NCBI GenBank assembly: GCA_015060865.1
Contig: SUXS01000015.1
Location: 30,138-94,137 of the forward strand
DNA: 64,000 bases
From: Bacteroidales bacterium
Lineage (GTDB): Bacteria; Bacteroidota; Bacteroidia; Bacteroidales; Bacteroidaceae
Reading direction: 5' to 3'
Shown here: in pieces, positions 27,031 through 36,172 of the stretch
Position numbering within the stretch: position 1 is the stretch's first letter
Layout of the letters: the number at the start of each line of letters is the position of its first letter
Notes under the pieces: model-generated
Databases searched by the model: none
What the model saw: only the letters and a program-made list of their open reading frames with translations
Told to the model about the DNA's origin: nothing
Translations under genes and position numbers: made by a program

Positions 27031-27693
27031 ATGTATACCATCCGAATTTCAGAAGAGATAAAGGCACTATGGCCGCAATATCGTGGAGCTGCCGTATATG
27101 CTGCAGTAGAGAACACTCCTTACAGCGAAGGTCTATGGACTGAGATTGGCGAGTTCACCACACACTTGAACGCTACGGAAACGACCGACAGCATCAAGCA
27201 TCACCCTGTCATCATGGCCACACGCGAAGCATACAGGGCCTGCGGCAAGGACCCCAGCCGCTATCGTCCCTCGGCCGAAGCGCTACGTCGCCGACTGCTA
27301 CGCGGGCTCGACCTCTACCGTATCGACACCTTGGTCGACCTCATCAACCTAGTGTCACTACGCACGGGCTACTCTATCGGTGGCTTCGATGCCGACAAGA
27401 TTGTCGGCACCGACCTTTGTTTAGGGATTGGGCAGGAAGAGGAACCTTTTGAGGGTATTGGACGCGGGACACTCAACATAGCACACATGCCTGTCATACG
27501 CGATGCGGCAGGAGGCATAGGCACCCCTACCAGCGACCATGAGCGCACCAAAATGGACCTTGGCACACGCCATATACTCGCCATCATCAATGGCTACAGC
27601 GGAAACGAAGGCCTACAAGAGGCCGCCCAAATGACCGCCGAGCTGTTGCAGAAGTACGCCTCGGCCAGCCAATGCACCGTATGGATGTTCTGA
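27031..27693 (+). CDS. B3/B4 tRNA-binding-domain protein
   Basis: A 220-residue stand-alone B3/4 domain, the module found in the phenylalanyl-tRNA synthetase beta chain. Landmarks are AYRACGKDPSRYRPSAEALRRR and LVDLINLVSLRTGYSIGGFDADKI, then a DHERTKMD segment. Free-standing forms may act in tRNA editing, which is inference. It follows pgeF by 19 bases and is the last gene before the ribosomal protein block. Confidence 0.85.
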   Translation: MYTIRISEEIKALWPQYRGAAVYAAVENTPYSEGLWTEIGEFTTHLNATETTDSIKHHPVIMATREAYRACGKDPSRYRPSAEALRRRLLRGLDLYRIDTLVDLINLVSLRTGYSIGGFDADKIVGTDLCLGIGQEEEPFEGIGRGTLNIAHMPVIRDAAGGIGTPTSDHERTKMDLGTRHILAIINGYSGNEGLQEAAQMTAELLQKYASASQCTVWMF

Positions 27694-27825
27694 AGCCAAC
27701 GAAATAATTTGTGATAACAATATGCTAATGCACATTCACTACACAAACGTTCATAAAACACACTTGCTGATTAGCTTTACCCTCTATCCATCCTTACAAC
27801 CACTCAATTAAAAAACACTTTTTTA

Positions 27826-27857
27826 TTTGGCTGATTCATAGATTTGTAGTAATTTTG
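27826..27857 (+). promoter_or_regulatory. Promoter of the rplM-rpsI operon
   Basis: TTTG (27826-27829), a 20-base spacer and TAATTTTG (27850-27857) fit the Bacteroidetes consensus. Confidence 0.8.
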
Positions 27858-27863
27858 CAAGCC

Positions 27864-28045
27864 GATTATTATCAACCTTTGAAATAAAAGGTTAAGAATG
27901 AGTGTGTTAAACCTCCAAGTGAGGCTTTTTCGTGGATTAGCCTACATGAAAAAGCGGAGCGTAAGGGGGCTTTCCTGAGAGAAAATCGGGTTGCACAGAG
28001 AAGAAAAAAGTTTTTTAGTAGTAATAATTTTAAAAGAAATTGAAA
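27864..28045 (+). promoter_or_regulatory. Structured leader of rplM
   Basis: The predicted transcript has two stem-loops (arms as listed for the gene-free region) before the GTG start. In E. coli, L13 represses its own operon; an analogous leader here is an inference. Rfam membership was not tested. Confidence 0.4.
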
Positions 28046-28507
28046 GTGGACACTTTAAGTTACAAGACCATTTCCGTGAACAAGGCTACAGCAACCAAAG
28101 AATGGGTTGTTGTTGACGCTACTGATCAGGTACTGGGCCGTCTGGGTACAAAGGTGGCTAAGTTGCTGAGAGGTAAGTACAAACCCAATTTCACTCCTCA
28201 CGTAGACTGTGGTGACAACGTAATCATCATCAACGCTGACAAGGTGAAGTTGACAGGCAACAAGTGGAACGACCGCGTTTATCTGCACTATACCGGCTAT
28301 CCCGGTGGTCAGCGCGAGACTACACCTGCACAGTTGTTGGCACGTCCCAATGGTGCTGAGAGATTGGTAAAGAAAGTTGTTAAGGGTATGCTTCCCAAGA
28401 ACAAGCTGAGCCGTCAGCTGCTCGACAACCTCTATGTATATGCAGGTAGTGAGCACAAGCACGAAGCACAAAGCCCCAAGGCAATTGATATTAACGTACT
28501 TAAATAA
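28046..28507 (+). CDS. rplM: Ribosomal protein L13 (GTG start)
   Basis: A 153-residue L13. The N-terminal MDTLSYKTISVNKA and the DATDQVLGRLGTKVAKLLRGK, HVDCGDNVIIINA and YTGYPGGQRE segments are all diagnostic. The best start is GTG at 28046, since Bacteroidales L13 begins at MDTLS; an in-frame TTG six bases earlier adds two residues and is less likely. It is followed by rpsI 12 bases later, the conserved L13-S9 pair. It has a long structured leader. Confidence 0.95.
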   Translation: MDTLSYKTISVNKATATKEWVVVDATDQVLGRLGTKVAKLLRGKYKPNFTPHVDCGDNVIIINADKVKLTGNKWNDRVYLHYTGYPGGQRETTPAQLLARPNGAERLVKKVVKGMLPKNKLSRQLLDNLYVYAGSEHKHEAQSPKAIDINVLK

Positions 28508-28519
28508 TAGAGCAGAAGC

Positions 28520-28906
28520 ATGGAAGTAATTAATGCATTAGGTAGACGTAAAAGCGCCGTAGCTCGTGTGTATGTAAAGGAAGGTACCGGCAAGATCACA
28601 ATCAACAAGCGTGACCTTACTCAGTATTTCCCCTCAAGCATCCTTCAGTATGTGGTTAAGCAGCCCTTGTTGAAGCTTGATGTAGTGGAGAAGTATGACA
28701 TCAACGTAAACCTTTATGGTGGTGGTTTCACCGGTCAGTCACAGGCTCTCCGCCTCGCTATCGCTCGCGCATTGGTGAAGATCAATCCCGAGGATAAGAA
28801 GGTACTCCGCGCCGAAGGCTTCATGACACGTGATCCCCGTGAGGTTGAGCGTAAGAAGCCGGGACAGCCGAAAGCACGTCGCAGATTCCAGTTCAGTAAA
28901 CGTTAA
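28520..28906 (+). CDS. rpsI: Ribosomal protein S9
   Basis: A 128-residue S9 with NALGRRKSAVARVYVKEG at the start, GGGFTGQSQALRLAIARAL in the middle and the basic tail ending KARRRFQFSKR, which reaches the P-site tRNA. Length and order after rplM are as expected. Confidence 0.97.
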   Translation: MEVINALGRRKSAVARVYVKEGTGKITINKRDLTQYFPSSILQYVVKQPLLKLDVVEKYDINVNLYGGGFTGQSQALRLAIARALVKINPEDKKVLRAEGFMTRDPREVERKKPGQPKARRRFQFSKR

Positions 28907-29069
28907 TATAATCGGTCAGGTATGCAGCTTCGTGATGAAGTATGTCGTGCCGCGTAAAATAGCGTTTAGTATCTAAATCGTCAAGACCACAGGATGTGTT
29001 ACTTGATGATTGGTAAGAATCAAGAGTTACAAAAAAGAAAGTAAACGAACAAACAAAACATTAAACAAA

Positions 29070-29903
29070 ATGTCTAGAACAAATTTTGAAACATTACTGG
29101 AGGCTGGTTGTCATTTCGGTCACTTGAAGCGCAAATGGAACCCCGCAATGGCTCCCTATATCTTCATGGAGCGCAATGGTATTCACATCATTGACCTTCA
29201 TAAGACAGCCGCTATGGCTGATACTGCCGCTGAGGCACTCAAGCAAATCGCTAAATCAGGAAAGAAGATCCTGTTTGTTGCTACTAAAAAACAAGCTAAG
29301 CAAGTACTCGCCGAGAAGGCTACTGCTGTAGGCATGCCCTACGTAATCGAGCGTTGGCCCGGTGGTATGCTCACCAACTTCCCCACCATCCGCAAGGCTG
29401 TGAAGAAGATGGCTACTATCGACAAGCTCACCGCTGACGGTACATTCTCAAACCTCTCAAAGCGTGAGATTCTCCAGATTTCACGTCAGCGTGCCAAGTT
29501 GGAGAAGAACCTCGGTTCTATCGCCGACTTGACTCGTCTTCCCTCTGCACTCTTCGTAGTAGACGTATGCAAGGAGAATATCGCTGTACGTGAGGCTAAC
29601 CGTCTCGGTATCCCCGTATTCGCTATCGTAGATACTAACTCAGATCCTTCAAACATCGACTTCGTAATCCCCGCTAACGATGACGCTACAAAGTCTATCG
29701 AGGTAATCCTCGATGCTTGCTGCGCTGCTATCGCTGAGGGCATTGAAGAGCGCAAGGCTGAGAAGGTAGATATGGAAGCTGCTGGCGAAGGTGAGGAAGA
29801 GGCTCCTAAGGCTCGTCCCGCTCGCAAGCGCACCGCTAAGGCTCGTGTAGAGAAGACCGAGGCTCCTGCCGAGGAGGCTGCTGCACCTGCTGAGGAAGCG
29901 TAA
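29070..29903 (+). CDS. rpsB: Ribosomal protein S2 with an extended C-terminus
   Basis: A 277-residue S2. The core has LEAGCHFGHLKRKWNP, the IHIIDLHKT segment, ERWPGGMLTNF and DTNSDPSNIDFVIPANDDA. After about residue 225 there is an Ala-Lys-Glu-rich tail (EEAPKARPARKRTAK, then EAPAEEAAAP), common in Bacteroidetes and probably disordered. The ATG at 29070 starts at SRTNFETLLEAG, the conserved N-terminus; an earlier frame from 29010 has no family similarity. The gap to tsf is 97 bases with a hairpin. Confidence 0.95.
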   Translation: MSRTNFETLLEAGCHFGHLKRKWNPAMAPYIFMERNGIHIIDLHKTAAMADTAAEALKQIAKSGKKILFVATKKQAKQVLAEKATAVGMPYVIERWPGGMLTNFPTIRKAVKKMATIDKLTADGTFSNLSKREILQISRQRAKLEKNLGSIADLTRLPSALFVVDVCKENIAVREANRLGIPVFAIVDTNSDPSNIDFVIPANDDATKSIEVILDACCAAIAEGIEERKAEKVDMEAAGEGEEEAPKARPARKRTAKARVEKTEAPAEEAAAPAEEA

Positions 29904-29923
29904 ATAAATTTAGGAGTTAAAGT

Positions 29924-29962
29924 ACTCTGAGTTCTTGGAGTCCTCCGAGGACTCAGAGTTTT
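29924..29962 (+). terminator. Hairpin between rpsB and tsf (possible partial terminator)
   Basis: ACTCTGAG (29924-29931) pairs with CTCAGAGT (29952-29959), followed by TTT. An inner hairpin, GAGTCCTC with GAGGACTC (29938-29954), partly competes for the same bases. The gene pair is otherwise a conserved operon, so partial read-through is plausible. Confidence 0.55.
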
Positions 29963-30000
29963 CCAGTTAAATAACCACTAAACTAAATCAAAAGATTATT

Positions 30001-30990
30001 ATGGCTGTAAGTATGGCTGATATTACCAAGCTCCGCAAATTGTCAGGTGCTGGTATGATGGACTGCAAGAAGGCTCTCGAGGAGGCTGAAGGCGATTTTG
30101 ACAAGGCAATGGAGATTATCCGCAAGAAGGGTCAGGCTGTTGCTGCAAAGCGTTCAGACCGTGAGGCTTCAGAGGGTTGTGTTTTGGCAAAGGCTGAGGG
30201 TGGCTTCGCTGCTGTTATCGCCTTGAAGTGCGAGACCGACTTCGTTGCAAACAATGCTGATTTCGTGAAGTTGACTCAGGATATTCTCGACCTGGCTATT
30301 GCTAACAAGTGCCAGACTCTCGACGAGGTAAAGGCTCTTCCTATGGGCAACGGTACTGTACAGGATGCTGTTACTGACCGTTCAGGTATCACCGGTGAGA
30401 AGATGGAGCTTGATGGCTACATGACTATCGAGGCTGAGTACGTAGCTGTTTATAACCACCAAGGTAAGAACCAGCTCTGCACACTCGTAGGCTTGAACAA
30501 GGTTAACGAGGCTGCTGGTAAGCGTTTGGCTATGCAGGTTGCTGCTATGAGCCCCATCGCTATCGATGAGGACGGCGTTTCTGAGGAAATCAAGAACCAG
30601 GAGATTGCAGTAGCTGTGGAGAAGACAAAGGCTGAGATGGTGAAGAAGGCTGTTGAGGCTGCTCTGAGCAAGGCTGGTATCAACCCCGCTCACGTAGACT
30701 CTGAGGACCACATGGAGAGCAACATGACCAAGGGATGGATCACCGCTGAGGATGTAGCCAAGGCTAAGGAGATCATCGCTACTGTAACTGCAGAGAAGTC
30801 TGCTAACCTCCCCGAGCCTATGATTCAGAACATCGCTAAGGGTCGTCTTGGCAAGTTCTTGAAGGAGGTTTGCTTGCTCAACCAGGAGGACATCATGGAG
30901 GCTAAGAAGACCGTACGCGACGTATTGAAGGAAACCGATGCTGAGCTCAAGGTTGTTGCCTTCAAGCGCTTCACACTCCGCGCTGAGTAA
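30001..30990 (+). CDS. tsf: Elongation factor Ts
   Basis: A 329-residue EF-Ts, the nucleotide-exchange factor of EF-Tu. Early LRKLSGAGMMDCKKALEEAEGD is the UBA-like domain, CETDFVANN is the TDFV motif that displaces magnesium, and LLNQEDIMEAKKTV lies near the end. It is longer than the E. coli protein, as in other Bacteroidales. It follows rpsB and has its own strong terminator. Confidence 0.97.
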   Translation: MAVSMADITKLRKLSGAGMMDCKKALEEAEGDFDKAMEIIRKKGQAVAAKRSDREASEGCVLAKAEGGFAAVIALKCETDFVANNADFVKLTQDILDLAIANKCQTLDEVKALPMGNGTVQDAVTDRSGITGEKMELDGYMTIEAEYVAVYNHQGKNQLCTLVGLNKVNEAAGKRLAMQVAAMSPIAIDEDGVSEEIKNQEIAVAVEKTKAEMVKKAVEAALSKAGINPAHVDSEDHMESNMTKGWITAEDVAKAKEIIATVTAEKSANLPEPMIQNIAKGRLGKFLKEVCLLNQEDIMEAKKTVRDVLKETDAELKVVAFKRFTLRAE

Positions 30991-31023
30991 TCCGATAAGG
31001 ATTATCGTTTAACATCAATCATA

Positions 31024-31053
31024 GAGAAGGTCCTGCGGGACCTTCTCTTTTTT
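31024..31053 (+). terminator. Terminator of tsf
   Basis: A perfect 10-base stem (GAGAAGGTCC at 31024-31033 with GGACCTTCTC at 31038-31047), a 4-base loop and six T. Confidence 0.9.
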
Positions 31054-31075
31054 ACAAAAAACACTATAGAATATA

Positions 31076-32521
31076 CTACAGCAAGTTTTCTTGGGGCCAA
31101 TTAACCAGATACACCTGCTCTGATGAACGAGTAAAGGCCGTATATAGCCATCGATAATAATTAACAGAAGAGCCTTCAGGTAGCAAGTACCCTTGGTCTA
31201 TGTAAACACAACTCCATTGTCCACCTTGCGCTTTATGGCAAGTAACAGCATAAGCATACTTAATCTGAAGTGCATTAAAATGCGGATCATCACGCAATTG
31301 CTTATATCGTTCTCTTTTTTGCGATATGTGAGCATAATCAGCCATAACTTCTTCAAATAACCTATTGCTTTCCTCTCGAGTCAGTGATGGAGATTCCGAA
31401 TGCAAAGTATCAAGTAATACAGTTGTTTGGATTTCATAATCGTCATAATCAGGGAAACTGAGCAATACATCAGCAAAACGAAATCCATAAAGTTCACGTA
31501 TGCGTCGCACACGACGCACTACGGCAACATCACCATTAGCGATAAAGGAGAGCGGCTGAGTTTGACGTTCCTCGCGTACCAAACGTTCTACCCAATAATA
31601 ATTATTCTTTACTATCATCAGGCGGTCACCAGTCACGAGTTCATCCTCTCTATAGAGTATCGAGTTACGAATACCAAGATTATAAATATTGGTACGCTTA
31701 TTAGAGCGGCACACTATCATACAGTCGTCATCCCCCCAACGAGAATACGAGGAACTTATTGATTCTATAAGTTCGTCTCCAGTAACACGTAAGACATCGG
31801 GGAACCTTAAATCAAGCATAAGGAAAGGAGCCTCCCCACTTTTTCCTTTCAGCATTGAGAGCTGATTCCTAATGGCTGTTGCATTGTATAAAATACCAGA
31901 CTGCGAAAGTTGGCGCATAACTTGCGTCAAGGTCATATGAGAAACGTCAAGACCATATGAAGACAAAAGAGACACCGATAATGCCGGACTCTCCAACTCA
32001 CCGACAGGCGGTAACTGTGCCGTATCACCTACTAACATCAATCGACATCCCTCACCCGAATAGACATATTGTATTAAATCATCAAGCAGTCGACCCGTAC
32101 CAAAAGTAGCTGAAGCCAAACCGTCATTAGCTATCATAGAAGCTTCATCAACAATAAAAAGAGTATGTCTTGAAAGATTCACATTTAATGAGAAAGAAGT
32201 ATCGTCAGCAATAGACTTCTGACGATAAATACGTTTATGAATCGTATAGGCTGGAGCAGCTGCATATGAGGAAAAAACCTTAGCAGCCCGTCCTGTCGGA
32301 GCCATTAGAACCACAGATTGATGGAGAGAATTCAGCGTTTTGACTAAGGCTCCTAACAGCGACGTTTTCCCAGTACCTGCATATCCACAAAGTAAAAAAG
32401 CTTTCATGCCCCTACGTGACATCAAGAATTCACTCACCTTGTTGATAGCCTCCGATTGTTCATCAGTGGGTACAAATTCAAAGTTTTCGCAAATTTTTGT
32501 ACTTAGAAAACTATTTATCAT
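31076..32521 (-). CDS. RecD-like AAA-family DNA helicase
   Basis: A 481-residue superfamily 1B helicase. Walker A is GYAGTGKT (residues 46-53), Walker B is VDEAS (D125, E126), GDTAQLPPVG is motif III, and YRWLYTAFTRSSEQVYLV near the C-terminus is motif VI. The AVTCHKAQGGQW segment is the UvrD-C-like part typical of RecD2-like enzymes. It lacks the RecBCD-type N-terminal and long HHH extensions, so it is a short form. It is convergent with tsf and its partner proteins are not adjacent. A role in repair or recombination is inferred. Confidence 0.88.
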   Translation of the reverse strand: MINSFLSTKICENFEFVPTDEQSEAINKVSEFLMSRRGMKAFLLCGYAGTGKTSLLGALVKTLNSLHQSVVLMAPTGRAAKVFSSYAAAPAYTIHKRIYRQKSIADDTSFSLNVNLSRHTLFIVDEASMIANDGLASATFGTGRLLDDLIQYVYSGEGCRLMLVGDTAQLPPVGELESPALSVSLLSSYGLDVSHMTLTQVMRQLSQSGILYNATAIRNQLSMLKGKSGEAPFLMLDLRFPDVLRVTGDELIESISSSYSRWGDDDCMIVCRSNKRTNIYNLGIRNSILYREDELVTGDRLMIVKNNYYWVERLVREERQTQPLSFIANGDVAVVRRVRRIRELYGFRFADVLLSFPDYDDYEIQTTVLLDTLHSESPSLTREESNRLFEEVMADYAHISQKRERYKQLRDDPHFNALQIKYAYAVTCHKAQGGQWSCVYIDQGYLLPEGSSVNYYRWLYTAFTRSSEQVYLVNWPQENLL

Positions 32522-32574
32522 CTACTTTAGAAGAAAAAAATCGATTATTTATAGTATTTTCAAACTATTTGTTT

Positions 32575-32582
32575 TACTTTTG
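32575..32582 (+). promoter_or_regulatory. -7 element of the 32.6-kb gene
   Basis: TACTTTTG on the plus strand, 33 bases before the ATG at 32616; the -33 is not clear. Confidence 0.5.
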
Positions 32583-32615
32583 CACCACGAAAGTAATCAA
32601 ATAAATCATATAAAC

Positions 32616-33356
32616 ATGAAAAAAGTAATTAATTTTCTATTATTGCTATGTGTTTGTGGTGTTGGATACATTAGCGTAATGAGTATTGTAGACGACATCA
32701 ATTTCAATGATGAGATGGAAGCAAGAAACAAGGTTGTTATTGCACGTCTAATTGACATCAAGAAAGCACAAGAAGCATTCCGTGACCAGAATAAGGGTCA
32801 GTATACAGATAATTTTGACGAACTTATCAACTTCATCAAAACTGGCAAGTTAGCTACAGTAAAGAAAGTTGGAACCTTGACAGACAAGCAGCTTGAAGAT
32901 GGTCTTACGGAAGCCAAAGTAATCAAAATGATTGATGAAGCTAAGAAAGCTAAACCCGCTGCTGCTGTAAAGAAATGGAAAGAGTTGGACAGCAAAGGTA
33001 TTGTTAGATTCAATGAAAAGGGCGGCGACGTAGAATTCCTATTCAGCCGTGATACTATGTGGGTAGCTATTCTCGATACACTCTACCCCGAAGGTTTCAA
33101 TGCAGACTCTATCCGTTTCGTGCCTTTTGGCAACGGCAAGGAGTTTGAGATGCGTACAGGTTGCGACTCTAGCAGCAAGTCGGGCAACAAGCTTTACCTC
33201 TTCGAGGCCAAGACCCCCTATGACGTTTATCTCAACGGTTTGAACAAAGACGCTGTATTCAACCTCACCAAGGAAAAAGAAAAACTTGGTCGTTATGCTG
33301 GTCTGAAAGTTGGTGACGCTGAGGTAGGTAACCAAAACGCAGGTAACTGGGAATAA
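32616..33356 (+). CDS. Membrane-anchored protein with a pseudopilin-like N-terminal helix, unknown function
   Basis: A 246-residue protein. A transmembrane segment at about residues 6-24 runs into a long helix (RNKVVIARLIDIKKAQEAFRDQN) and then GQYTDNFDELINFIKTGKL. This layout recalls type II/IV pseudopilins, where a membrane helix continues into a helix with an IKxAxxxY/F pattern and a Y-containing loop follows. The classical cleavage site (G followed by FTLIE) is missing. The C-terminal half is beta-rich with charged strands and a CDSSSKSGNKLYLFEAK stretch. The start at 32616 is chosen because a promoter is just upstream and the earlier frame overlaps the helicase. DUF3822 and rsmD follow directly. 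I do not recognise a named family. Confidence 0.75.
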   Translation: MKKVINFLLLLCVCGVGYISVMSIVDDINFNDEMEARNKVVIARLIDIKKAQEAFRDQNKGQYTDNFDELINFIKTGKLATVKKVGTLTDKQLEDGLTEAKVIKMIDEAKKAKPAAAVKKWKELDSKGIVRFNEKGGDVEFLFSRDTMWVAILDTLYPEGFNADSIRFVPFGNGKEFEMRTGCDSSSKSGNKLYLFEAKTPYDVYLNGLNKDAVFNLTKEKEKLGRYAGLKVGDAEVGNQNAGNWE

Positions 33357-33374
33357 TCTAAACAGAAAAGACGA

Positions 33375-34190
33375 GTGATTAATTTGAGTAACTCGAACGA
33401 ACACACATTATCCATCCGCGTACACGCGGATGGATTTTGTTTTGCCGTACACAATCCCAAGAACGATTCTGAATATCTGTTCAGGCCATACCCCATTGAT
33501 ACCACCAAGCCCATAACAGCCAATCTAAAGAATGCCATTGAAGAACTCGAGTTGCTTAATCAAAGCTATCAACACACCTACCTGCAAATAGCCGATGGCA
33601 GATATGCTATTACCCCAAAGGAATTCTATTCAGAACAATCTGCACGAGGACTATTCGCTCCCAACTTTACACATATTGCTGACAGAGAGCTCATTCTACA
33701 CAATGAAGTAGGAGATGACAATCCAGCCATTATCCTATTCGGCATAGACAGAAGCCTTCACAAGCTCGTTCATGCCCACTTCACAGATGTACACATCTAC
33801 CATTCCATCACCTCACTCGCACGTTTCAGTATAGGCAAGAGTACAGAGAGCCACCTCCCCTACTGCATGGTAGTCATAGACAGCAAAGAAGTAACTTTTG
33901 TGTGTGTTTCTAATGAAGAGCCCATGTTAGTCAACACATTCCCCTACAGTGATTTATCTGACATCCTTTTCTATATACTCAATTGTTGGCAAACGTTAGG
34001 TCTCTCGCAAGAGAATGTTCCTTTATGGGTAGCAGGGAGGAATCGCCAATCCACAGCATTCATCAAAGAAGCTAAAACGTTTATCCACACAGTTGCACAG
34101 GTTTCTCCATCAAACGAGTTTCATGCTAGCGAACTTTCACGCATTCCCAATATACCTTTTGACCTTCAAGCCCTCATTGCATGCGAGTAA
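33375..34190 (+). CDS. DUF3822-family protein (GTG start)
   Basis: A 271-residue protein matching DUF3822, a Bacteroidetes family with an actin-like fold and no known role. Its paired strand pattern is visible (HTLSIRVHADGFCFAV, then YCMVVIDSKEVTFVCV in the second half, with LWVAGR near 230). The start is GTG at 33375. Its last 10 bases overlap the start of rsmD, so the two are translationally coupled. Confidence 0.8.
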   Translation: MINLSNSNEHTLSIRVHADGFCFAVHNPKNDSEYLFRPYPIDTTKPITANLKNAIEELELLNQSYQHTYLQIADGRYAITPKEFYSEQSARGLFAPNFTHIADRELILHNEVGDDNPAIILFGIDRSLHKLVHAHFTDVHIYHSITSLARFSIGKSTESHLPYCMVVIDSKEVTFVCVSNEEPMLVNTFPYSDLSDILFYILNCWQTLGLSQENVPLWVAGRNRQSTAFIKEAKTFIHTVAQVSPSNEFHASELSRIPNIPFDLQALIACE

Positions 34191-34720
34191 TTAGTGGTAA
34201 ATACAAACGACGTGCTTTTGAAATCCCACGCAATTTTAAAGCACGCCCTACGACAGATTTTGCAAAAGAAAATCTTTTCAACGTCCTCACCAACTCTATA
34301 GATTTTGAAGAATGCGCCAATGTGCTTGATCTTTTTGCCGGCACAGGTAGCATCAGTCTAGAATTCGTATCACGCGGATGCGGTCGCATAGTATCTGTCG
34401 AACGTGAGCCACTGCACTACTCCTTCATTTGCAAGATAAAGGAGCAACTTAATGAATCCAACTGGACACCTCTACGCACTGACGTTTTTCGATATTTAGA
34501 AAAATGCCATGATAAGTTTGATTTGATTTTTGCAGATCCGCCTTATGCGCTCGCTCGCCTGCCAGAGCTTCCCGATCTCATCTTTAACAAAGAGCTACTT
34601 GCACCTAACGGATTATTCATCCTTGAACATGGTAAAGAGCACCATTTCTCCACCCAGCCTCACTTCATTCAAGAACGCACGTACGGAAGCGTACACTTTA
34701 GCTTCTTTGCAAAAAAATAG
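34181..34720 (+). CDS. rsmD: 16S rRNA (guanine966-N2)-methyltransferase RsmD
   Basis: A 179-residue class I methyltransferase. MRVISGKYKRR is the typical start, LDLFAGTGSIS (49-59) binds SAM, and DPPY (119-122) is the catalytic motif of N2-guanine methylation. The RPTTDFAKENLFN stretch is also diagnostic. It overlaps the DUF3822 gene by 10 bases, an order kept in Bacteroidetes. Confidence 0.93.
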   Translation: MRVISGKYKRRAFEIPRNFKARPTTDFAKENLFNVLTNSIDFEECANVLDLFAGTGSISLEFVSRGCGRIVSVEREPLHYSFICKIKEQLNESNWTPLRTDVFRYLEKCHDKFDLIFADPPYALARLPELPDLIFNKELLAPNGLFILEHGKEHHFSTQPHFIQERTYGSVHFSFFAKK

Positions 34721-34735
34721 ACTAACCAACAAGAC

Positions 34736-36172
34736 TTACATCAAAGGCGACAACAAACGCACAAGAGACTCCCAAAATCGATTCCACAGAGGCCGCTCCT
34801 TCCATTCTGACAGCACGATACGAGTGGATTTTTCCAAGTCTTCCATATAGATGTGTTTCATCCTTCTCGCTACCTTGGGGTCATAAATAAAAGCATTAAT
34901 TTCAAAGTTGTGTTCAAAACTACGGAAATCAATGTTTGTGGAGCCTATCGTAACAAAGTTATCATCCGCCAATATCATCTTGGCATGAAGATATCCCGCC
35001 TCATATTGATATATCTTAACTCCTGCCGTCATCACTTCTTTATAATAAGAGTGGGAGGCCAGATCGGCCAATAGACTATCGCCATGGCGAGGTACCATTA
35101 TCCGAACATCTACACCAGCCAAAGCAGCATTACGCAATGCCATCAAAATAGGTTCAGTTGGCAAAAAATAGGGTGTCTGTATATACAGATATTGACGACT
35201 TTGACAGATAACTTGCAGCAATCCTTGCATAATAGTCTTCCATTCACCCATAGGGTACGAGGTTACAATCTGCAAGGCCGTTTCACCCATTGGTGGCATT
35301 TTGGGAAAATACACGGGATTGTCCACTAATTCCCGTGTCGCATAGTACCAATCCACAAAAAAAGACATCTGCAAAGCATTAACAGCCATTCCATCAATAC
35401 GTATATGAGTATCTCTCCATCTGCCCCACGACACACCACGATAATAGCGTTCTGCAACATTCATCCCACCCATATATCCAATTTTTCCGTCCACTATAAC
35501 CACTTTTCGGTGATTACGATAGTTAACGCGCTGAGCAAGTGCTGCAAACTTCACTTCACCAAACGGATATACTTCCACTCCCGCTTCACGCATTTCGCGA
35601 AAAAAGCGATTCTTTGCCATCCATGAGCCCACATCATCGTATAACAAACGCACTTTCACCCCTTCCCGCACCTTATCGATAAGGACATCACGCAACAAAC
35701 GCCCTACCGCATCATCCATGAAGATATAGAATTGTACGTGTACATGGTGTTTAGCCGAAGCGATAGAACATAACATACTTGACAGCATCATAGGAAAGTC
35801 CGTATACACCTCCACGCGATTTCCTCCAAGAAGATATGACAAGCCAGCCTTCCTCATCATATTCACCAGTTTTCCATAAGGAGCAGGAGGAGTACTTACC
35901 GCATAATCGGAGAAATTAATCAAAGGACGTTGTGATAGTTGAGACAAACTGCGTTTACTGATAATTCGAGTACGACGCATATCCATTCCGAAAAACAGGT
36001 ACAATACGAATCCTATCACAGGTATGAAGAACAGCACCATTACCCAAGCCAAAGTCTTTACTGGGTTCCGATTCTCCGTAATGACCACAAAGATAGTTCC
36101 CACCCATACAATGACAAACAAGAATTCCAGGGCAAGGATTAAAGTGTCTGATGTAATAGCCAAAGGAAGCAT
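34736..36172 (-). CDS. cls: Cardiolipin synthase
   Basis: A 478-residue phospholipase D-type enzyme that joins two phosphatidylglycerol molecules. Two N-terminal membrane helices (about 10-32 and 40-62) precede two HKD motifs: H221, K223, D228 in NHRKVVIVDGKIG, and H396, K398, D403 in LHAKMILADDN. Length and order fit the Cls family. It is convergent with rsmD. Confidence 0.93.
   Translation of the reverse strand: MLPLAITSDTLILALEFLFVIVWVGTIFVVITENRNPVKTLAWVMVLFFIPVIGFVLYLFFGMDMRRTRIISKRSLSQLSQRPLINFSDYAVSTPPAPYGKLVNMMRKAGLSYLLGGNRVEVYTDFPMMLSSMLCSIASAKHHVHVQFYIFMDDAVGRLLRDVLIDKVREGVKVRLLYDDVGSWMAKNRFFREMREAGVEVYPFGEVKFAALAQRVNYRNHRKVVIVDGKIGYMGGMNVAERYYRGVSWGRWRDTHIRIDGMAVNALQMSFFVDWYYATRELVDNPVYFPKMPPMGETALQIVTSYPMGEWKTIMQGLLQVICQSRQYLYIQTPYFLPTEPILMALRNAALAGVDVRIMVPRHGDSLLADLASHSYYKEVMTAGVKIYQYEAGYLHAKMILADDNFVTIGSTNIDFRSFEHNFEINAFIYDPKVARRMKHIYMEDLEKSTRIVLSEWKERPLWNRFWESLVRLLSPLM

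Larger units (their letters stand above)
27694..28045. other. 352-base gene-free region and leader upstream of rplM
   Basis: It carries a strong promoter (27826-27857) followed by a transcribed leader of about 180 bases with two clear hairpins. AACCTTT/AAAGGTT pairs at 27874-27880 and 27887-27893; GCTTTTTC/GAAAAAGC pairs at 27924-27931 and 27948-27955. No open frame is supported. Confidence 0.7.
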
